Part shown: one piece after another, positions 19,785 through 30,600 of the stretch
Position numbering within the stretch: the first letter of the stretch is position 1
How the letters are laid out: each line of letters opens with the position of its first letter
NCBI GenBank assembly: GCA_937873135.1
Contig: CALMVQ010000380.1
Location: 1 to 42,208 of the forward strand
Direction of reading: 5' to 3'
From: an uncultured Scytonema sp.
Lineage (GTDB): Bacteria > Cyanobacteriota > Cyanobacteriia > Cyanobacteriales > Nostocaceae
Length of the DNA stretch: 42,208 nucleotides
Position numbers and translations under genes: made by a program
The notes under the pieces: model-generated
What the model was told of the DNA's origin: nothing
Databases searched by the model: none
Seen by the model: only the letters and a program-made list of their open reading frames with translations

Positions 19785-22700
19785 TTAAAGTTCTATTTCC
19801 TCTTCGTGTGAGTTTAGAGGCTGCATACTTTCGTTAGTGGAATTAATCCAAATGCAGGTATCGAGATAATTCGCTAATTCACTAAGGGTGGGGAATTCAA
19901 ATATCTTCCGCAGGGGCAATTCCACTTTGAATTTATCACGAATGCGGGCGCACAGTTGGGTGGCTAATAGAGAATGTCCCCCCAAGTTAAAGAAGTTATC
20001 TTGGCGGGCTACGGCTACGCCTAAAGTAGGCATCGCTTCATATTTAAGCAGCTTCGCCCATAATTGAGCAAGTAATTTTTCTGTCGATGTTACGGGTAAT
20101 TCAATATCTGTTGATGAAACTGCTGCATTTGCTACTTTTAATGCGAGGCGATCTACTTTTCCATTTGGTGTCAGTGGCAGTTGTTCTATGACAATGAAAT
20201 GATTAGGAATCATATAATCAGGGAGATTTTTTTCCAGATGATCTCGCCATTCCGCTAATAACCCTGGTTCGACTTGAGGAGTGCGATATTGCAAAGGTTG
20301 ATTCGCGTAATTTTGCCAAGGTTTCAGTCGCAAATTCTCCCCTTGAGGGAATCGTGGTAGTGTCAATCCAGGAACATTCCTTTGAAAAACAACATTGTAA
20401 CAGGAAAACCCTGTGGAGCTATATTGTATAAAAGGCGTATAGGGCAAATTTCGCGCTAAAGTTCGGAACGCTTCGGGTTCTATACCGGATTTGGTTTGTA
20501 CTAATGCAGATTTTAAGTCTGTAATAGTACCATCTAATTGAGCAATTTGTTCTAACAGCAGCATTTCTGAAGTTAGACGATCATTGGGAATATCCTTAAT
20601 GCCGAGTAAATCCGGTTGCTGAGTTATTAAAATTCTCTCGATTGTTTCCAGATTCAACTGTTCATGGCTCTGCCAATCTAACCATTGAGGTTCTACGACG
20701 GGAGTATCTGCTTGATCCAAGTGTAAAATAACGTCATAACGAAAACGGCTCATTTCCGTCTGAGCATAACCCCGTTGTAATTGAATTTGTACATGACTAA
20801 TCCGAGGAAATCTTTGTTTGAGGGCAAAGAAGAAATCAGGTTCAATCAGTAATTCGCCTTCGGTGCGGATGCTTTTTTGAATCTGTTGGCGCAAGTCCTT
20901 GATTGATAATTCATCGGAGGCGCGATAAAACTCAACTGCCGTGTGGAAAGCTTCTAGCAGATTGAGATTTCGTATATCCCCAATAAAGATTGCTCCTTGA
21001 GTTGTCACAGCGTTAACAGCTCCCTGCAAAACTTCCAAAAAGTATTCCAAGGTGGGAAAATACTGGATGACGGAATTCATGATGACTAAGTCATAACCAT
21101 TTGTCTCAATGCCGTCAAACTGGTTAGCTGCAATTGCTTTCAAGGTAACTCTGTCATTAAGAGACTGCTGTTCGAGATGTTGTTCAATATGATGCAATGC
21201 TTCGTTTGAAAAATCTGTACCCAGATAATGCTGACAATGAGGCGCAATTTTAAATAATAACATCCCTGTTCCACAACCAATTTCCCAAACCCGTTTCGGT
21301 TCAAGTTCTAGGATTTGGGCAACTGTTGTATCTCGCCATTCCTGCATTGCTGTAGAGGAAATGGATTTTCCTGTGTAGCTATCATTCCAACCTGCTAAAT
21401 TGAGGGTTGGATCATCTATTGGAGTTTGTTGCTGAGAGTAGCTATCATTGAAAACTTGCTGCCATAGTCCAACCTGTTCAGCTTGAAGACTTTGATTTTC
21501 AAGGTCATTGTCTGTTGGTGTGGGTACAATATAAGCTAGCAACCGCTGAGCGATCGCATCTTCTCCTTGTAAAATCACAACAGCTTGCTGAATTTTGGGA
21601 TTTTTGGCTAATAAAGCTTCAATTTCTCCAAGTTCTATGCGGAAACCACGGATTTTAACCTGGTCGTCAATACGACCAGTATACTCTATCTCTCCATTGG
21701 GCAGATAGCGTGCTAAATCTCCTGTTTTGTACAGGCGTGCTGCTAAAAAGTCGCTAAAGGGGTTGGGGATGAATTTTTCCGCTGTTAGTTCAGGACTATT
21801 TAAATACCCCCTACCCACTCCTAAACCACCAATATACACTTCACCTGTTACGCCCACAGGAACAGGGTTGAGATGCTGATCTAGCAGATAAATCTGGATA
21901 TTAGCAATCGGGTGACCGATAGGAACTGTCTTTTGATCGGTAATACGATTGTGTTCGGGGATACTTTTGTACACGCACGCCCAATTGGTAACATCTACTG
22001 CTGCTTCAGTTGGACCATAGAGATTGTGTAATTCAGCGTCCAGACGATTAAAGAAACGTTTTTGCAGTTGGAGTGGCAATACCTCACCGCTCGCCATCAC
22101 TCGTTTGAGACACTTACAATTTTCCAGATTCTCTGCTTCCAGAAACACTTGCAGCATGGAAGGGACAAAATGTATTGTAGAAATCTGCTGCTGTGCAATG
22201 AAATTCACTAAGTACTTAGTGTCTCGATGTCCTTCTGGTTGAGCTACCACTAAAACAGCACCCGTCAACAACGGCCAGAAAAATTCCCAAACTGACACAT
22301 CGAAGCTGAAGGGTGTCTTCTGCAAAACCCTATCTGCTGCTGTTAATTGATAAGCGTCTTGCATCCAAAGTAAGCGATTGCAGATTCCCCGGTAGGTATT
22401 CATTGCTCCCTTTGGTCTACCCGTAGAGCCAGAGGTATAGATGACGTAAGCTAGGTTATCGGGGGTGATGTTGCAGACGGGGTTTTCTATCCTCTGTTGG
22501 GCGATCGCTTCCCAGTTGGTGTCTAAGCAAACGGCTTTAGCCTGATGATTTGGTAGACTCTCTACTAGGTACTGTTGTGTTAACAACACGCTTGGTTGAG
22601 CATTTTCTAACATAAAAGCCAAGCGTTGCTTGGGATAGCTTGGATCTAGCGGTACATATGCCCCACCTGCTTTAAGGATACCCAACAGCCCGATGACCAT

Positions 22701-25700
22701 ATCGAGTGATCGCTCCACACAAATACCCACCAGTATCTCTGGTCCTACCCCAAGCGATTGCAAGTAGTGTGCCAGTTGATTTGCTTTTTGGTTTAGTTCA
22801 AGATAACTCAAGCTGTGCTCTACTCTGCGAGAAGCCTCGCTGCGCTCGTCTACAAACAAGACCGCAATGTTATCTGGTGTTTTTGCTACCTGCTGTTCAA
22901 ACAAAGTCACCAGTGTTTGGTCTTGAGGGTAATCGGTATCAGTTTGATTCCAACCTTTAAGTTCCTGGATTTCTGCTATTGTCATCAAGGGCAGCTTACT
23001 GATCGGTTGTTGGGGATTTTGGGCGATGGCTTCGAGTAAAACTTCAAAGTGTCCTGCCATGCGTCTAATTGTTTCAGCCTCAAATAAATCGGTGGCATAT
23101 TCCCACATACAATGCAGTTGATCGCCCCTTTCGCAAAGATCCAGTGTCAAATCAAACTTGGCAAACGGGAAACTTTGCTCCAAATATTGAATATCAAGTC
23201 CCGGCAAACTAACATTTTTTCCAGCTTCTTGAGTATTTTGCAACACCATCATCACTTGAAATAAGGGGTTATGGCTCAGACTGCGTTCTGGTTGCAACTG
23301 TTCTACCAAATATTCAAAAGGAATATCTTGATGAGCATAAGCATCTAAGCAAGTTTGACGAGTTTGTTGGAGTAACTCGCTAAATCCTTGCTCTGGTTTG
23401 ACTTGACTCCGTAATACTAAAGTATTGACAAAAAAGCCGATTAACCCTTCTGTATAGCTGTAGGTGCGGTTAGCGATCGCAGTACCGATACATTTATCCT
23501 CTTGACGGCTGTAACGAGATAGTAAAATACTAAAAGCCGTTAACAAAGTCATAAACAAACTCACCCCGTGTTTCTGACTCACTGTCTTAAGTAATGAAGT
23601 CAGTTCACTGCTCAAACGATATTCCTCGCGCTCACCAAGGTAACTTTGTTGCGCTGGGCGGGGATGATCAGTTGGCAAATCCAGCAATCGGGGAGCATCG
23701 CCTAATTGTTGAATCCAGTAATTTTCCTGTCTGGCTAAAATCTCCCCTCGTAACCAATTGCGTTGCCAAGCTGCATAATCACTATACTGAATTGGCAATG
23801 GTGACAAATTCGGAGTATACCCCGCAGCAAAAGCAGAATAAGCCTGTTCCCATTCCCGCTTAAACACTCCCATTGACCAACCATCACTGATAATGTGGTG
23901 CATATTGAGCAGCAGCACATTTTTCTGTTGGCTAATTTGTAACAGTTTCGCCTTGAACAGGGGACCAGTATTTAAATCAAAGGGTTCTTGAGCATGAGCA
24001 TCTGCTAAACTTTGTACAGTTTCCGTTCTTTGCTGAGGAGCTTTCTGTAAATCTACAATTTCCAGCACTTCCATATCCTCTGGATTTTGGACGACGACTT
24101 GAGGTTGTCCCTCCAGTGCAGGAAAATAGGTGCGTAGAATAGCATGGCGTTCGAGGAGATACCTAAAACTTGCTCGCATTGCATCTATGCACAAATTGCC
24201 GTCAAGTTGCAGAGCCGCTGACATATTGTAGGTTGCCGAAGTGCCTTTACCTTCAAGCTGGGCTAAAAACCAAAGTCTTGATTGAGCAAAAGATAGAAAT
24301 TTGGGATTATTCTCCGATTGTGCTGTGATAGGAGGTAAGGCGAGACAGGAAGCGGTTTTGTCAATAACTGTAGCCAACTCAGACAAAACGCTCTGCTCAA
24401 ATACCTTGCGAACTGGTATTTCCACCCCAAAAGTGTCACGAATACGGGCAATTAATTGGGTAGCTAATAGTGAATTGCCACCCAGTTCAAAGAAGTTGTC
24501 AGAGCGATTAACAAATTTAACTTTTAAGAGAGCTTGCCATAAAGTAGCCAGCAGTTCTTCTGTGGAAGTTACTGGCATTTCTGATTCAGTCGAAGTGGTG
24601 ATATCTGGTGTTGGCAGCGCTCTGCGGTCTAGTTTACCATTGGGGCTAATTGGTAACTTATCCAAGACGATAATCTGGCTAGGAATCATATAATTTGGTA
24701 GACAAATTTTCAGGTAGTCTTTGAGTTGTCCACCTAGATTGAGAGATTTTTCCGCCACCGTGAGATATGCCACTAACCTGGGATTATTATCAGCTTCAGA
24801 TAAAATGACGACAGCTTCTTTAACTGATGGATGTTGTAATAAAATTGCTTCTATCTCACCGAGTTCAATTCTAAAGCCTCGTAATTTAACCTGAGCGTCA
24901 ATTCGACTCAGATACTCAAGGTTTCCATCAGAGTTCCATCTTGCCAAGTCGCCAGTTTTGTAAATTCGCTCGATTTTCCCGAATAACTCAACTTCCAGAA
25001 ATTTTTCGGCAGTAGTTTCCGGACGGTTGAGATAGCCTCTAGCTAAACTAACTCCGGCGATGCAGAATTCTCCTGGTATTCCTGGAGGTAAAAGTTGATT
25101 GTATGCATCTAAAATGTAGATGCGGGTATTAGATAAAGGTTGACCGATAAGCGGTTTTTTGCCATTAGGTTCAACTAGAGCGATCGCAGCATTCACTGTC
25201 GATTCAGTCTGTCCGTAGCAATTAAAGAAACGTCGTCCCTGCGCCCACTGAGTCACTAATTCTGCCGAACAAGCCTCACCACCAACGCCTATAGTTTGCA
25301 GATCGCTTAAGGTTGCGTGAGGTAACATAGATAACACCGAAGGACATAAAAAGCTGTGGGAAATTTTGTGAGCAGCTAAGAAGTCAAGCAAGCTTTGACT
25401 CGGTAACAAGGTTTCTTTATTGGCAAGATATAAACATGCCCCTGCGGTGAGGGCAGTAGCAATTTCAAAAATTGAGACATCGAAGCTGATGGAAGCAAAC
25501 TGAAGCAAACGGCTTTGGGGTTTAACAAGCAAAACTTGCTCAACTGACGACGTCATATTCACTAGTCCTCGATGCTCAATCATCACCCCCTTAGGTGTTC
25601 CCGTCGAACCAGAGGTATAGATCGCATAAGCCAAATCTGATGGTGTACTTTGAGGAGGAAGATTATCTGTTAATTCTTGGGCAAAATTTTCCTCTTCTAA

Positions 25701-27593
25701 ATAAATGATTTTCGCTTGGTTTTCCAGTTCAGTGAGTGGTAGTTGATCACTAAGGAAACTTTGGCTCAGCAAAACAGTTATCCCAGAATCTTGTAGCATG
25801 AAACGAATACGCTCTGGTGGATAACTGGGGTCAATCGGCACATAAGCCCCACCTGCTTTGAGGATACCGAGTATACCAATAATCATTGACAATGACCGTT
25901 CAACGCAGATACCAATTAATGTATCTGGCTTAATTTGGTAGTTTTTAATCAGGTAATGAGCCAGTTGGTTTGCGCGTTGATTCAGTTGCTGGTAAGTTAA
26001 GGTTTGCGATTCAAACACTAAAGCGTGATGATGAGGGTTGAGAGCGACTTGAGCTTCAAACAAATCAACTAGAGTTTTATCATGAGGATAGTCGGTTTGT
26101 GTTTGATTCCAGAAAAGCAGTTGTTGACGTTCAGCTTCTGTGAGCAAAGGTAAAGAATGAATCAGTTGTTGAGGGTTATCAACAATTCCTTGAAGTAAAA
26201 CTTCAAAATGTTCAGCCATTTGTTGAATGGTTTTAGCTTCAAACAAATCGCTAGCATACTCCCATTCTCCTGTCAATCCCTCAGGCTTTTCTCGAAAAAT
26301 CAGCGACAAATCAAACAGCGTCGTCGTGTTTTCCCATTCAAAACGGGTAATGGTTAATTTATTGGTTTCGATTTGCTGCTGGGTTTCATTTTGCCAGCTA
26401 AAAGCGACTTGAAATAAGGGATGATGAGAAAGCGATCGCTCCAACGCCAGTTCATCGACTAGTTTCTCAAAGGGTAAGTCTTGATGGTCATAAGCATCTA
26501 GGGCGACTTGCTTCACCCGTTGCAGTAACTGTAAGAAAGTTGGATTTCCTTGTAAATTGGTACGTAATGCGAGGGTATTGACAAAAAAGCCAATCAGTGG
26601 TTCTATTTTCCGATGGTTGCGATTGGCGATCGCAGAACCAACAACAATATCCTCTTGTCTGCTATAGCGCGACAGCAAAAGCGTAAATGCTGCCAGTAGA
26701 GTCATAAACAGAGTAGTTCCTGACTCCTGACTTATGCGCTTCAACTTCTGCGTTAAATCTTGATTAAGTTCCAAGAAAATGCTACGCCCCTTGAAACTTT
26801 GAACTGAAGGGCGGGGTAAATCTGTGGGTAATTCTAAGAGCGGTGAAACTTCGGCTAATTGTTTTTGCCAGTAATTAAGTTGCCTATGAAGAACCTCTCC
26901 CTGTAACCATTGCCTTTGCCATTGGGCAAAATCGGCATATTGCAGTGATAATTCTGGTAAGGGAGACGATTCTCCAGAGCACAAAGCGTTATAAAGGGTA
27001 AACATTTCACGGCGGAATATCTCCATTGACCAACCATCACAAACGATATGATGGATAACGAGCAACAGTAGATGGGATTGCTCAGCTAGTTGCAACAACT
27101 TTACTCGCAGCAAAGGTGGGTGTGATAAGTCAAAAGGCTGTTGCAATTCTTCTAATGCTAACTGCTGCGCTTTGCTTGACTGATTTTCTGGTGTCAATTG
27201 TCGCCAATCTAGCACCTGTATCCTCAGTTGGGGATCAACGTGAATCACTTGTATCGGCGATCCATTGACAACTGAGAATGTGGTGCGTAAAACTTCATGA
27301 CGTTGAACAATTTCTTGAATAGCTTGTTCTAAGGCACTGATATTCAGAACTCCACTCAGTTGCCAGAAAAACGGGACATTGTAGACACACTTTTCGCCTT
27401 CTAGTTGATCGAGAAACCACAGTCTTTGTTGGGCAAAAGAGAGGAGGAGGGGTTGTTCTTGCGATCTTGGTGTTAGGGGAAGAGTTAACCTACCATTATT
27501 TTGTAGAGATTGCTGTTGCTTTCTGAGTTTTTGTAGGACTAATTCTCGCTTTTCTGGAGAAAGAGTTTCAAGACGTTTTAATAAATCGCTCAT
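19785..27593 (-). CDS. apnC: Anabaenopeptin-type NRPS, C-A-PCP-C-A-NMT-PCP, modules 4 and 5
   Basis: The 2602-residue bimodular synthetase begins with a helical N-terminus (LKRLETLSPEKRELVLQKL). C1 has HHIVCDGWS (181-189). A1 (about 495-1000) has pocket residues D-V-F-F-G-G-C-V-N, a code I cannot assign; in known anabaenopeptins this position is Hty or Hph. PCP1 Ser is at 1041 (GGNSLL). C2 has HHIISDGWS from 1232. A2 (from about 1560) reads D-V-W-H-M-S-L-V-D plus K, a Ser-type code. An N-methyltransferase of about 410 residues is inserted late in A2 (about 2020-2430), with SAM motif EIGCGTG near 2102, so residue 5 should be N-methylated. PCP2 Ser is at 2541. The tail EEEIEL matches the docking tail of the PKS. 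A2 carries a small repeat insertion near 1580-1593. The ribosome site is weak. Confidence 0.95.
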   Translation of the reverse strand: MSDLLKRLETLSPEKRELVLQKLRKQQQSLQNNGRLTLPLTPRSQEQPLLLSFAQQRLWFLDQLEGEKCVYNVPFFWQLSGVLNISALEQAIQEIVQRHEVLRTTFSVVNGSPIQVIHVDPQLRIQVLDWRQLTPENQSSKAQQLALEELQQPFDLSHPPLLRVKLLQLAEQSHLLLLVIHHIVCDGWSMEIFRREMFTLYNALCSGESSPLPELSLQYADFAQWQRQWLQGEVLHRQLNYWQKQLAEVSPLLELPTDLPRPSVQSFKGRSIFLELNQDLTQKLKRISQESGTTLFMTLLAAFTLLLSRYSRQEDIVVGSAIANRNHRKIEPLIGFFVNTLALRTNLQGNPTFLQLLQRVKQVALDAYDHQDLPFEKLVDELALERSLSHHPLFQVAFSWQNETQQQIETNKLTITRFEWENTTTLFDLSLIFREKPEGLTGEWEYASDLFEAKTIQQMAEHFEVLLQGIVDNPQQLIHSLPLLTEAERQQLLFWNQTQTDYPHDKTLVDLFEAQVALNPHHHALVFESQTLTYQQLNQRANQLAHYLIKNYQIKPDTLIGICVERSLSMIIGILGILKAGGAYVPIDPSYPPERIRFMLQDSGITVLLSQSFLSDQLPLTELENQAKIIYLEEENFAQELTDNLPPQSTPSDLAYAIYTSGSTGTPKGVMIEHRGLVNMTSSVEQVLLVKPQSRLLQFASISFDVSIFEIATALTAGACLYLANKETLLPSQSLLDFLAAHKISHSFLCPSVLSMLPHATLSDLQTIGVGGEACSAELVTQWAQGRRFFNCYGQTESTVNAAIALVEPNGKKPLIGQPLSNTRIYILDAYNQLLPPGIPGEFCIAGVSLARGYLNRPETTAEKFLEVELFGKIERIYKTGDLARWNSDGNLEYLSRIDAQVKLRGFRIELGEIEAILLQHPSVKEAVVILSEADNNPRLVAYLTVAEKSLNLGGQLKDYLKICLPNYMIPSQIIVLDKLPISPNGKLDRRALPTPDITTSTESEMPVTSTEELLATLWQALLKVKFVNRSDNFFELGGNSLLATQLIARIRDTFGVEIPVRKVFEQSVLSELATVIDKTASCLALPPITAQSENNPKFLSFAQSRLWFLAQLEGKGTSATYNMSAALQLDGNLCIDAMRASFRYLLERHAILRTYFPALEGQPQVVVQNPEDMEVLEIVDLQKAPQQRTETVQSLADAHAQEPFDLNTGPLFKAKLLQISQQKNVLLLNMHHIISDGWSMGVFKREWEQAYSAFAAGYTPNLSPLPIQYSDYAAWQRNWLRGEILARQENYWIQQLGDAPRLLDLPTDHPRPAQQSYLGEREEYRLSSELTSLLKTVSQKHGVSLFMTLLTAFSILLSRYSRQEDKCIGTAIANRTYSYTEGLIGFFVNTLVLRSQVKPEQGFSELLQQTRQTCLDAYAHQDIPFEYLVEQLQPERSLSHNPLFQVMMVLQNTQEAGKNVSLPGLDIQYLEQSFPFAKFDLTLDLCERGDQLHCMWEYATDLFEAETIRRMAGHFEVLLEAIAQNPQQPISKLPLMTIAEIQELKGWNQTDTDYPQDQTLVTLFEQQVAKTPDNIAVLFVDERSEASRRVEHSLSYLELNQKANQLAHYLQSLGVGPEILVGICVERSLDMVIGLLGILKAGGAYVPLDPSYPKQRLAFMLENAQPSVLLTQQYLVESLPNHQAKAVCLDTNWEAIAQQRIENPVCNITPDNLAYVIYTSGSTGRPKGAMNTYRGICNRLLWMQDAYQLTAADRVLQKTPFSFDVSVWEFFWPLLTGAVLVVAQPEGHRDTKYLVNFIAQQQISTIHFVPSMLQVFLEAENLENCKCLKRVMASGEVLPLQLQKRFFNRLDAELHNLYGPTEAAVDVTNWACVYKSIPEHNRITDQKTVPIGHPIANIQIYLLDQHLNPVPVGVTGEVYIGGLGVGRGYLNSPELTAEKFIPNPFSDFLAARLYKTGDLARYLPNGEIEYTGRIDDQVKIRGFRIELGEIEALLAKNPKIQQAVVILQGEDAIAQRLLAYIVPTPTDNDLENQSLQAEQVGLWQQVFNDSYSQQQTPIDDPTLNLAGWNDSYTGKSISSTAMQEWRDTTVAQILELEPKRVWEIGCGTGMLLFKIAPHCQHYLGTDFSNEALHHIEQHLEQQSLNDRVTLKAIAANQFDGIETNGYDLVIMNSVIQYFPTLEYFLEVLQGAVNAVTTQGAIFIGDIRNLNLLEAFHTAVEFYRASDELSIKDLRQQIQKSIRTEGELLIEPDFFFALKQRFPRISHVQIQLQRGYAQTEMSRFRYDVILHLDQADTPVVEPQWLDWQSHEQLNLETIERILITQQPDLLGIKDIPNDRLTSEMLLLEQIAQLDGTITDLKSALVQTKSGIEPEAFRTLARNLPYTPFIQYSSTGFSCYNVVFQRNVPGLTLPRFPQGENLRLKPWQNYANQPLQYRTPQVEPGLLAEWRDHLEKNLPDYMIPNHFIVIEQLPLTPNGKVDRLALKVANAAVSSTDIELPVTSTEKLLAQLWAKLLKYEAMPTLGVAVARQDNFFNLGGHSLLATQLCARIRDKFKVELPLRKIFEFPTLSELANYLDTCIWINSTNESMQPLNSHEEEIEL
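22811..22853. repeat. Short dispersed-repeat insertion in frame in the apnC A2 domain
   Basis: The protein reads AVLFVDERSEASRRVEHSLSYLEL where sister domains have AVVFEEQKLTYREL, an excess of about ten residues. The DNA carries GAGCGCAGCGAGGCTTCTCG-type sequence, a phrase common in Nostoc dispersed repeats. The frame is kept and the insertion falls at the entry of the A domain, before core A1. Confidence 0.55.
25478..26081 (-). repeat. 604-bp perfect direct repeat, copy in the apnC A1 domain
   Basis: This is the partner of 17443-18046. The left end stops at the first base difference just before the specificity region, which then diverges strongly (pocket D-V-F-F-G-G-C-V-N here, Phe code in apnD). 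The A-domain part after the pocket is again similar but not identical. Confidence 0.9.
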
Positions 27594-27670
27594 AATACTA
27601 TTGTTGAAAATTAGTTTTTAATCGAACGACTCCAGACGCGGAGAATATAGAAATCAAAAATAGGACTAAC

Positions 27671-30600
27671 TTAATACTCAAAAAGCAATTGTTGTGTCAC
27701 TTCTGACTCTGATAACTGATCGACTTCCCCTAAAATCTGTGCTAAGGTATCATTTTCTGCTTTTTCAATCTGTTGAACCATGACTTTTTTGGCAAGTTCA
27801 GCAATGGTTGGATTTTCAAATAGGTAACGCAAAGGAAAATCTAGAGAGAAAGCTTCTCTTAATCGTGAAATAACTTGCGTTGCCAATAAAGAATGCCCCC
27901 CCAACTCGAAAAAGTTATCGTGAATCCCAACCTGTTTTAATCGAAGAACTTCAGTCCAAATTGTGGCTAATTCTCGTTCAGTCGGCGTGCCTGGAGCAAC
28001 AAAATCAACATCTAAGCTTCTTTGGGAAGCATCTGGAGCAGGCAAAGCACGGCGATTGATTTTACCATTAGAAGTCAGAGGAAATTCCTCAAGAAATACG
28101 AAAGCGACGGGAATCATGTAGTCAGGCAGCTTCGTCTTGAGGAAGTTCCGCAATAGGGGCGAACGGCTCACCCCCACAGTTGGGTTATACCTGGTAAGGA
28201 GATAGGCAACTAAATACTTGTTCCCAGGCTCATCCTCCCGCATAATGACCACGACTTGCTTTATATCTGAATGTTGACTTAAAACCGCCTCAATTTCTTC
28301 TAATTCAATACGAAAACCCCTCAGCTTAACTTGTGTATCAATTCGACCTAAAAATTCTAGATTCCCATTAGGGAGACGCCGGACTAAATCTCCAGTTTTG
28401 TAAAGTGAGTCACTCTTAACAAAAGGATTAGGAATAAATTTTTCACGAGTTAATGTTGGTTGATTTAAGTAACCTCTAGCGACACTCGCCCCACCCACAT
28501 AGAGTTCCCCAGAAACACCAATAGGAACTTTGTGTAAATCTTTATCTAGGAGATACACTTTCCTGTCACCAATGGGTTTACCAATGGGAATTGAATGCAC
28601 ATTTTGAGCAAGTTGTTTAGGAAGCGGGTAACAACAGGTAAAAACTGTACATTCCGAAGGGCCATAAGCATGAATAATTTGGGTTTCTGGCAATAGTTCT
28701 AAGGCGTGACGAACATGAGCTACAGAAACTGACTCTCCCCCAAATAGCAGTTGTTTAACTCTTGACAACCCTTCTGGCATTGTGTCAATCATGAGATTGA
28801 ATAGAGCCGTAGTCAAAAACAGGGTATTAACTTGCTGTTCAGTGATGATACGGCTTAAGCCCTCTGGTGTGGGAATTTTATCTGGGTAAAGCACACAACG
28901 CCCCCCGTAAAGCAAAGGCGGCCAAAGTTCTAGGGTTAATCCATCCCAGGAAATCGATGAATGTTGTAGCCAAATCTGCTCTGCATCAAGGTGAATGTAA
29001 TCAACCCCAAACATAAAACCAATTAAGCTACGATGGGGAACTTCTGTTCCTTTTGGTGTTCCCGTGGAACCAGAGGTATAAATGATATAAGCTAAGTTTT
29101 CTAGATTAACTTCACACTCGCAATTGTCTTCTTTATATTGGGAAATGGCTTCCCAATCTGAGTCAAGATTTACCACAGTTTGATTGTGGATGGGAAGCAG
29201 CTCGCACAAATGAGTCTGCGTTAGTAAGATAGATGGTTCTACATCTGCTAATATAAAAGCTAGTCTATCTGAAGGATAAGCTGGGTCTAACGGAACATAA
29301 GCTCCACCAGCTTTAAGAATAGCGAGTATTCCTACCACCATTAAAAGTGAACGCTCAACACAAATTCCCACCCGTACTTCGGGTTTAACTCCCAGCGCCT
29401 GTAAGTAATGAGCTAATTGATTGGCGCGGTTATTTAACTCCCGATATGTTAAGCGTTGTTTTTCACACACAACTGCTACTGCGTTAGGGGTTTTTTCTAC
29501 CTGTTCTTCAAATAAAGTATGAATACATTTGTAATCAATTGAAGCTATTATTTTCTGTTGATTTTCTTGCAGACTTAATTGTTCTTCTTCGACTGCACTG
29601 AGGAGAGATAATTGGGAAATATCTTGTTGTATATTGGCTGCTATTCCTTCTAGCAATGTTTGGAAATGTCCAATCATGCGAGAAATTGTCTGTTTATCAA
29701 AGCGAGTGGTATCATAGATAATCCTGCCAGATAATTGTGATTCAGGATTAACTACTATCGTGAGAGGATAATTCGTGCGTTCAAAACAACGAAGATGGCT
29801 AATTTTTAAGGTTTTTTTGCTCTCCTGTTCAGCAGAATCGAGCGGATAATTTTCAAAGACTAACAAGCTCTCGAACAGTGGTATTCCTGGGGGAATATCA
29901 CTTAGGCGCTGAATTTCCGCCAGGGAGTAATAGGCATATTGTTCCTGCTCAAACGCTTGGGTTTGTAAATGCTTGAGCCAGGGTAATAATTCCGTATTTG
30001 CCGTCACTTTTACCCGTATGGGGAGGGTGTTGATCAATAGCCCGACTATTGAATCCACTCCTGCCAAGTTTGGTGAGCGCCCAGATACAGTCGCACCAAA
30101 GACTACATCGCTTTCCCCACTGTAACGAGAAAGGAGCAACGCCCATGCTCCTTGCAGCAAATTATTCAAGGTTAAATGGTGTTGTCGCGCCGCATATTGC
30201 AGCTGAAGAGTGATTGTTTGAGATAATTGGAAAGGTTTCTCATCATAGGTTTGTTGTTGGGCAGACTTGTCAAAAGTCGATTTATCTACCCTAAAAGGGG
30301 TAGGAGCCTCAAGCCCTTGGAGAGTTTGTTGCCAGAAGTTCTTTGCCTGAGCAATATCTTGTTGCTGTAACCAATCAATATATTCTCGATAGGAGCGAGC
30401 GGGAAGCAAGCGTAAATGTTCGCCTTGCTGATGTGCTTCATAGAAAGCTAAAACTTCTTTTAGGATAATCTGCATCGACCAACCATCAAAGAGAATATGA
30501 TGATGACTCCAGATAAATTGATAAGTATTTTCCCCAAGCTGGATGATGGTGAAGCGCATTAGGGGAGCATGAGAAAGATCGAATTCTTTTTGGCGATCGC

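Noticed and set aside
22706-23039. Plus-strand open frames inside apnC (and similar ones at 24301, 23594, 35176, 34501)
   Set aside because: They lie opposite strongly conserved NRPS cores, have no ribosome site and read as antisense of the real frame.
17443-26081. Reading the 604-bp repeat as an insertion sequence
   Set aside because: It lies wholly within homologous A domains in the same frame and has no inverted ends; gene conversion explains it better.
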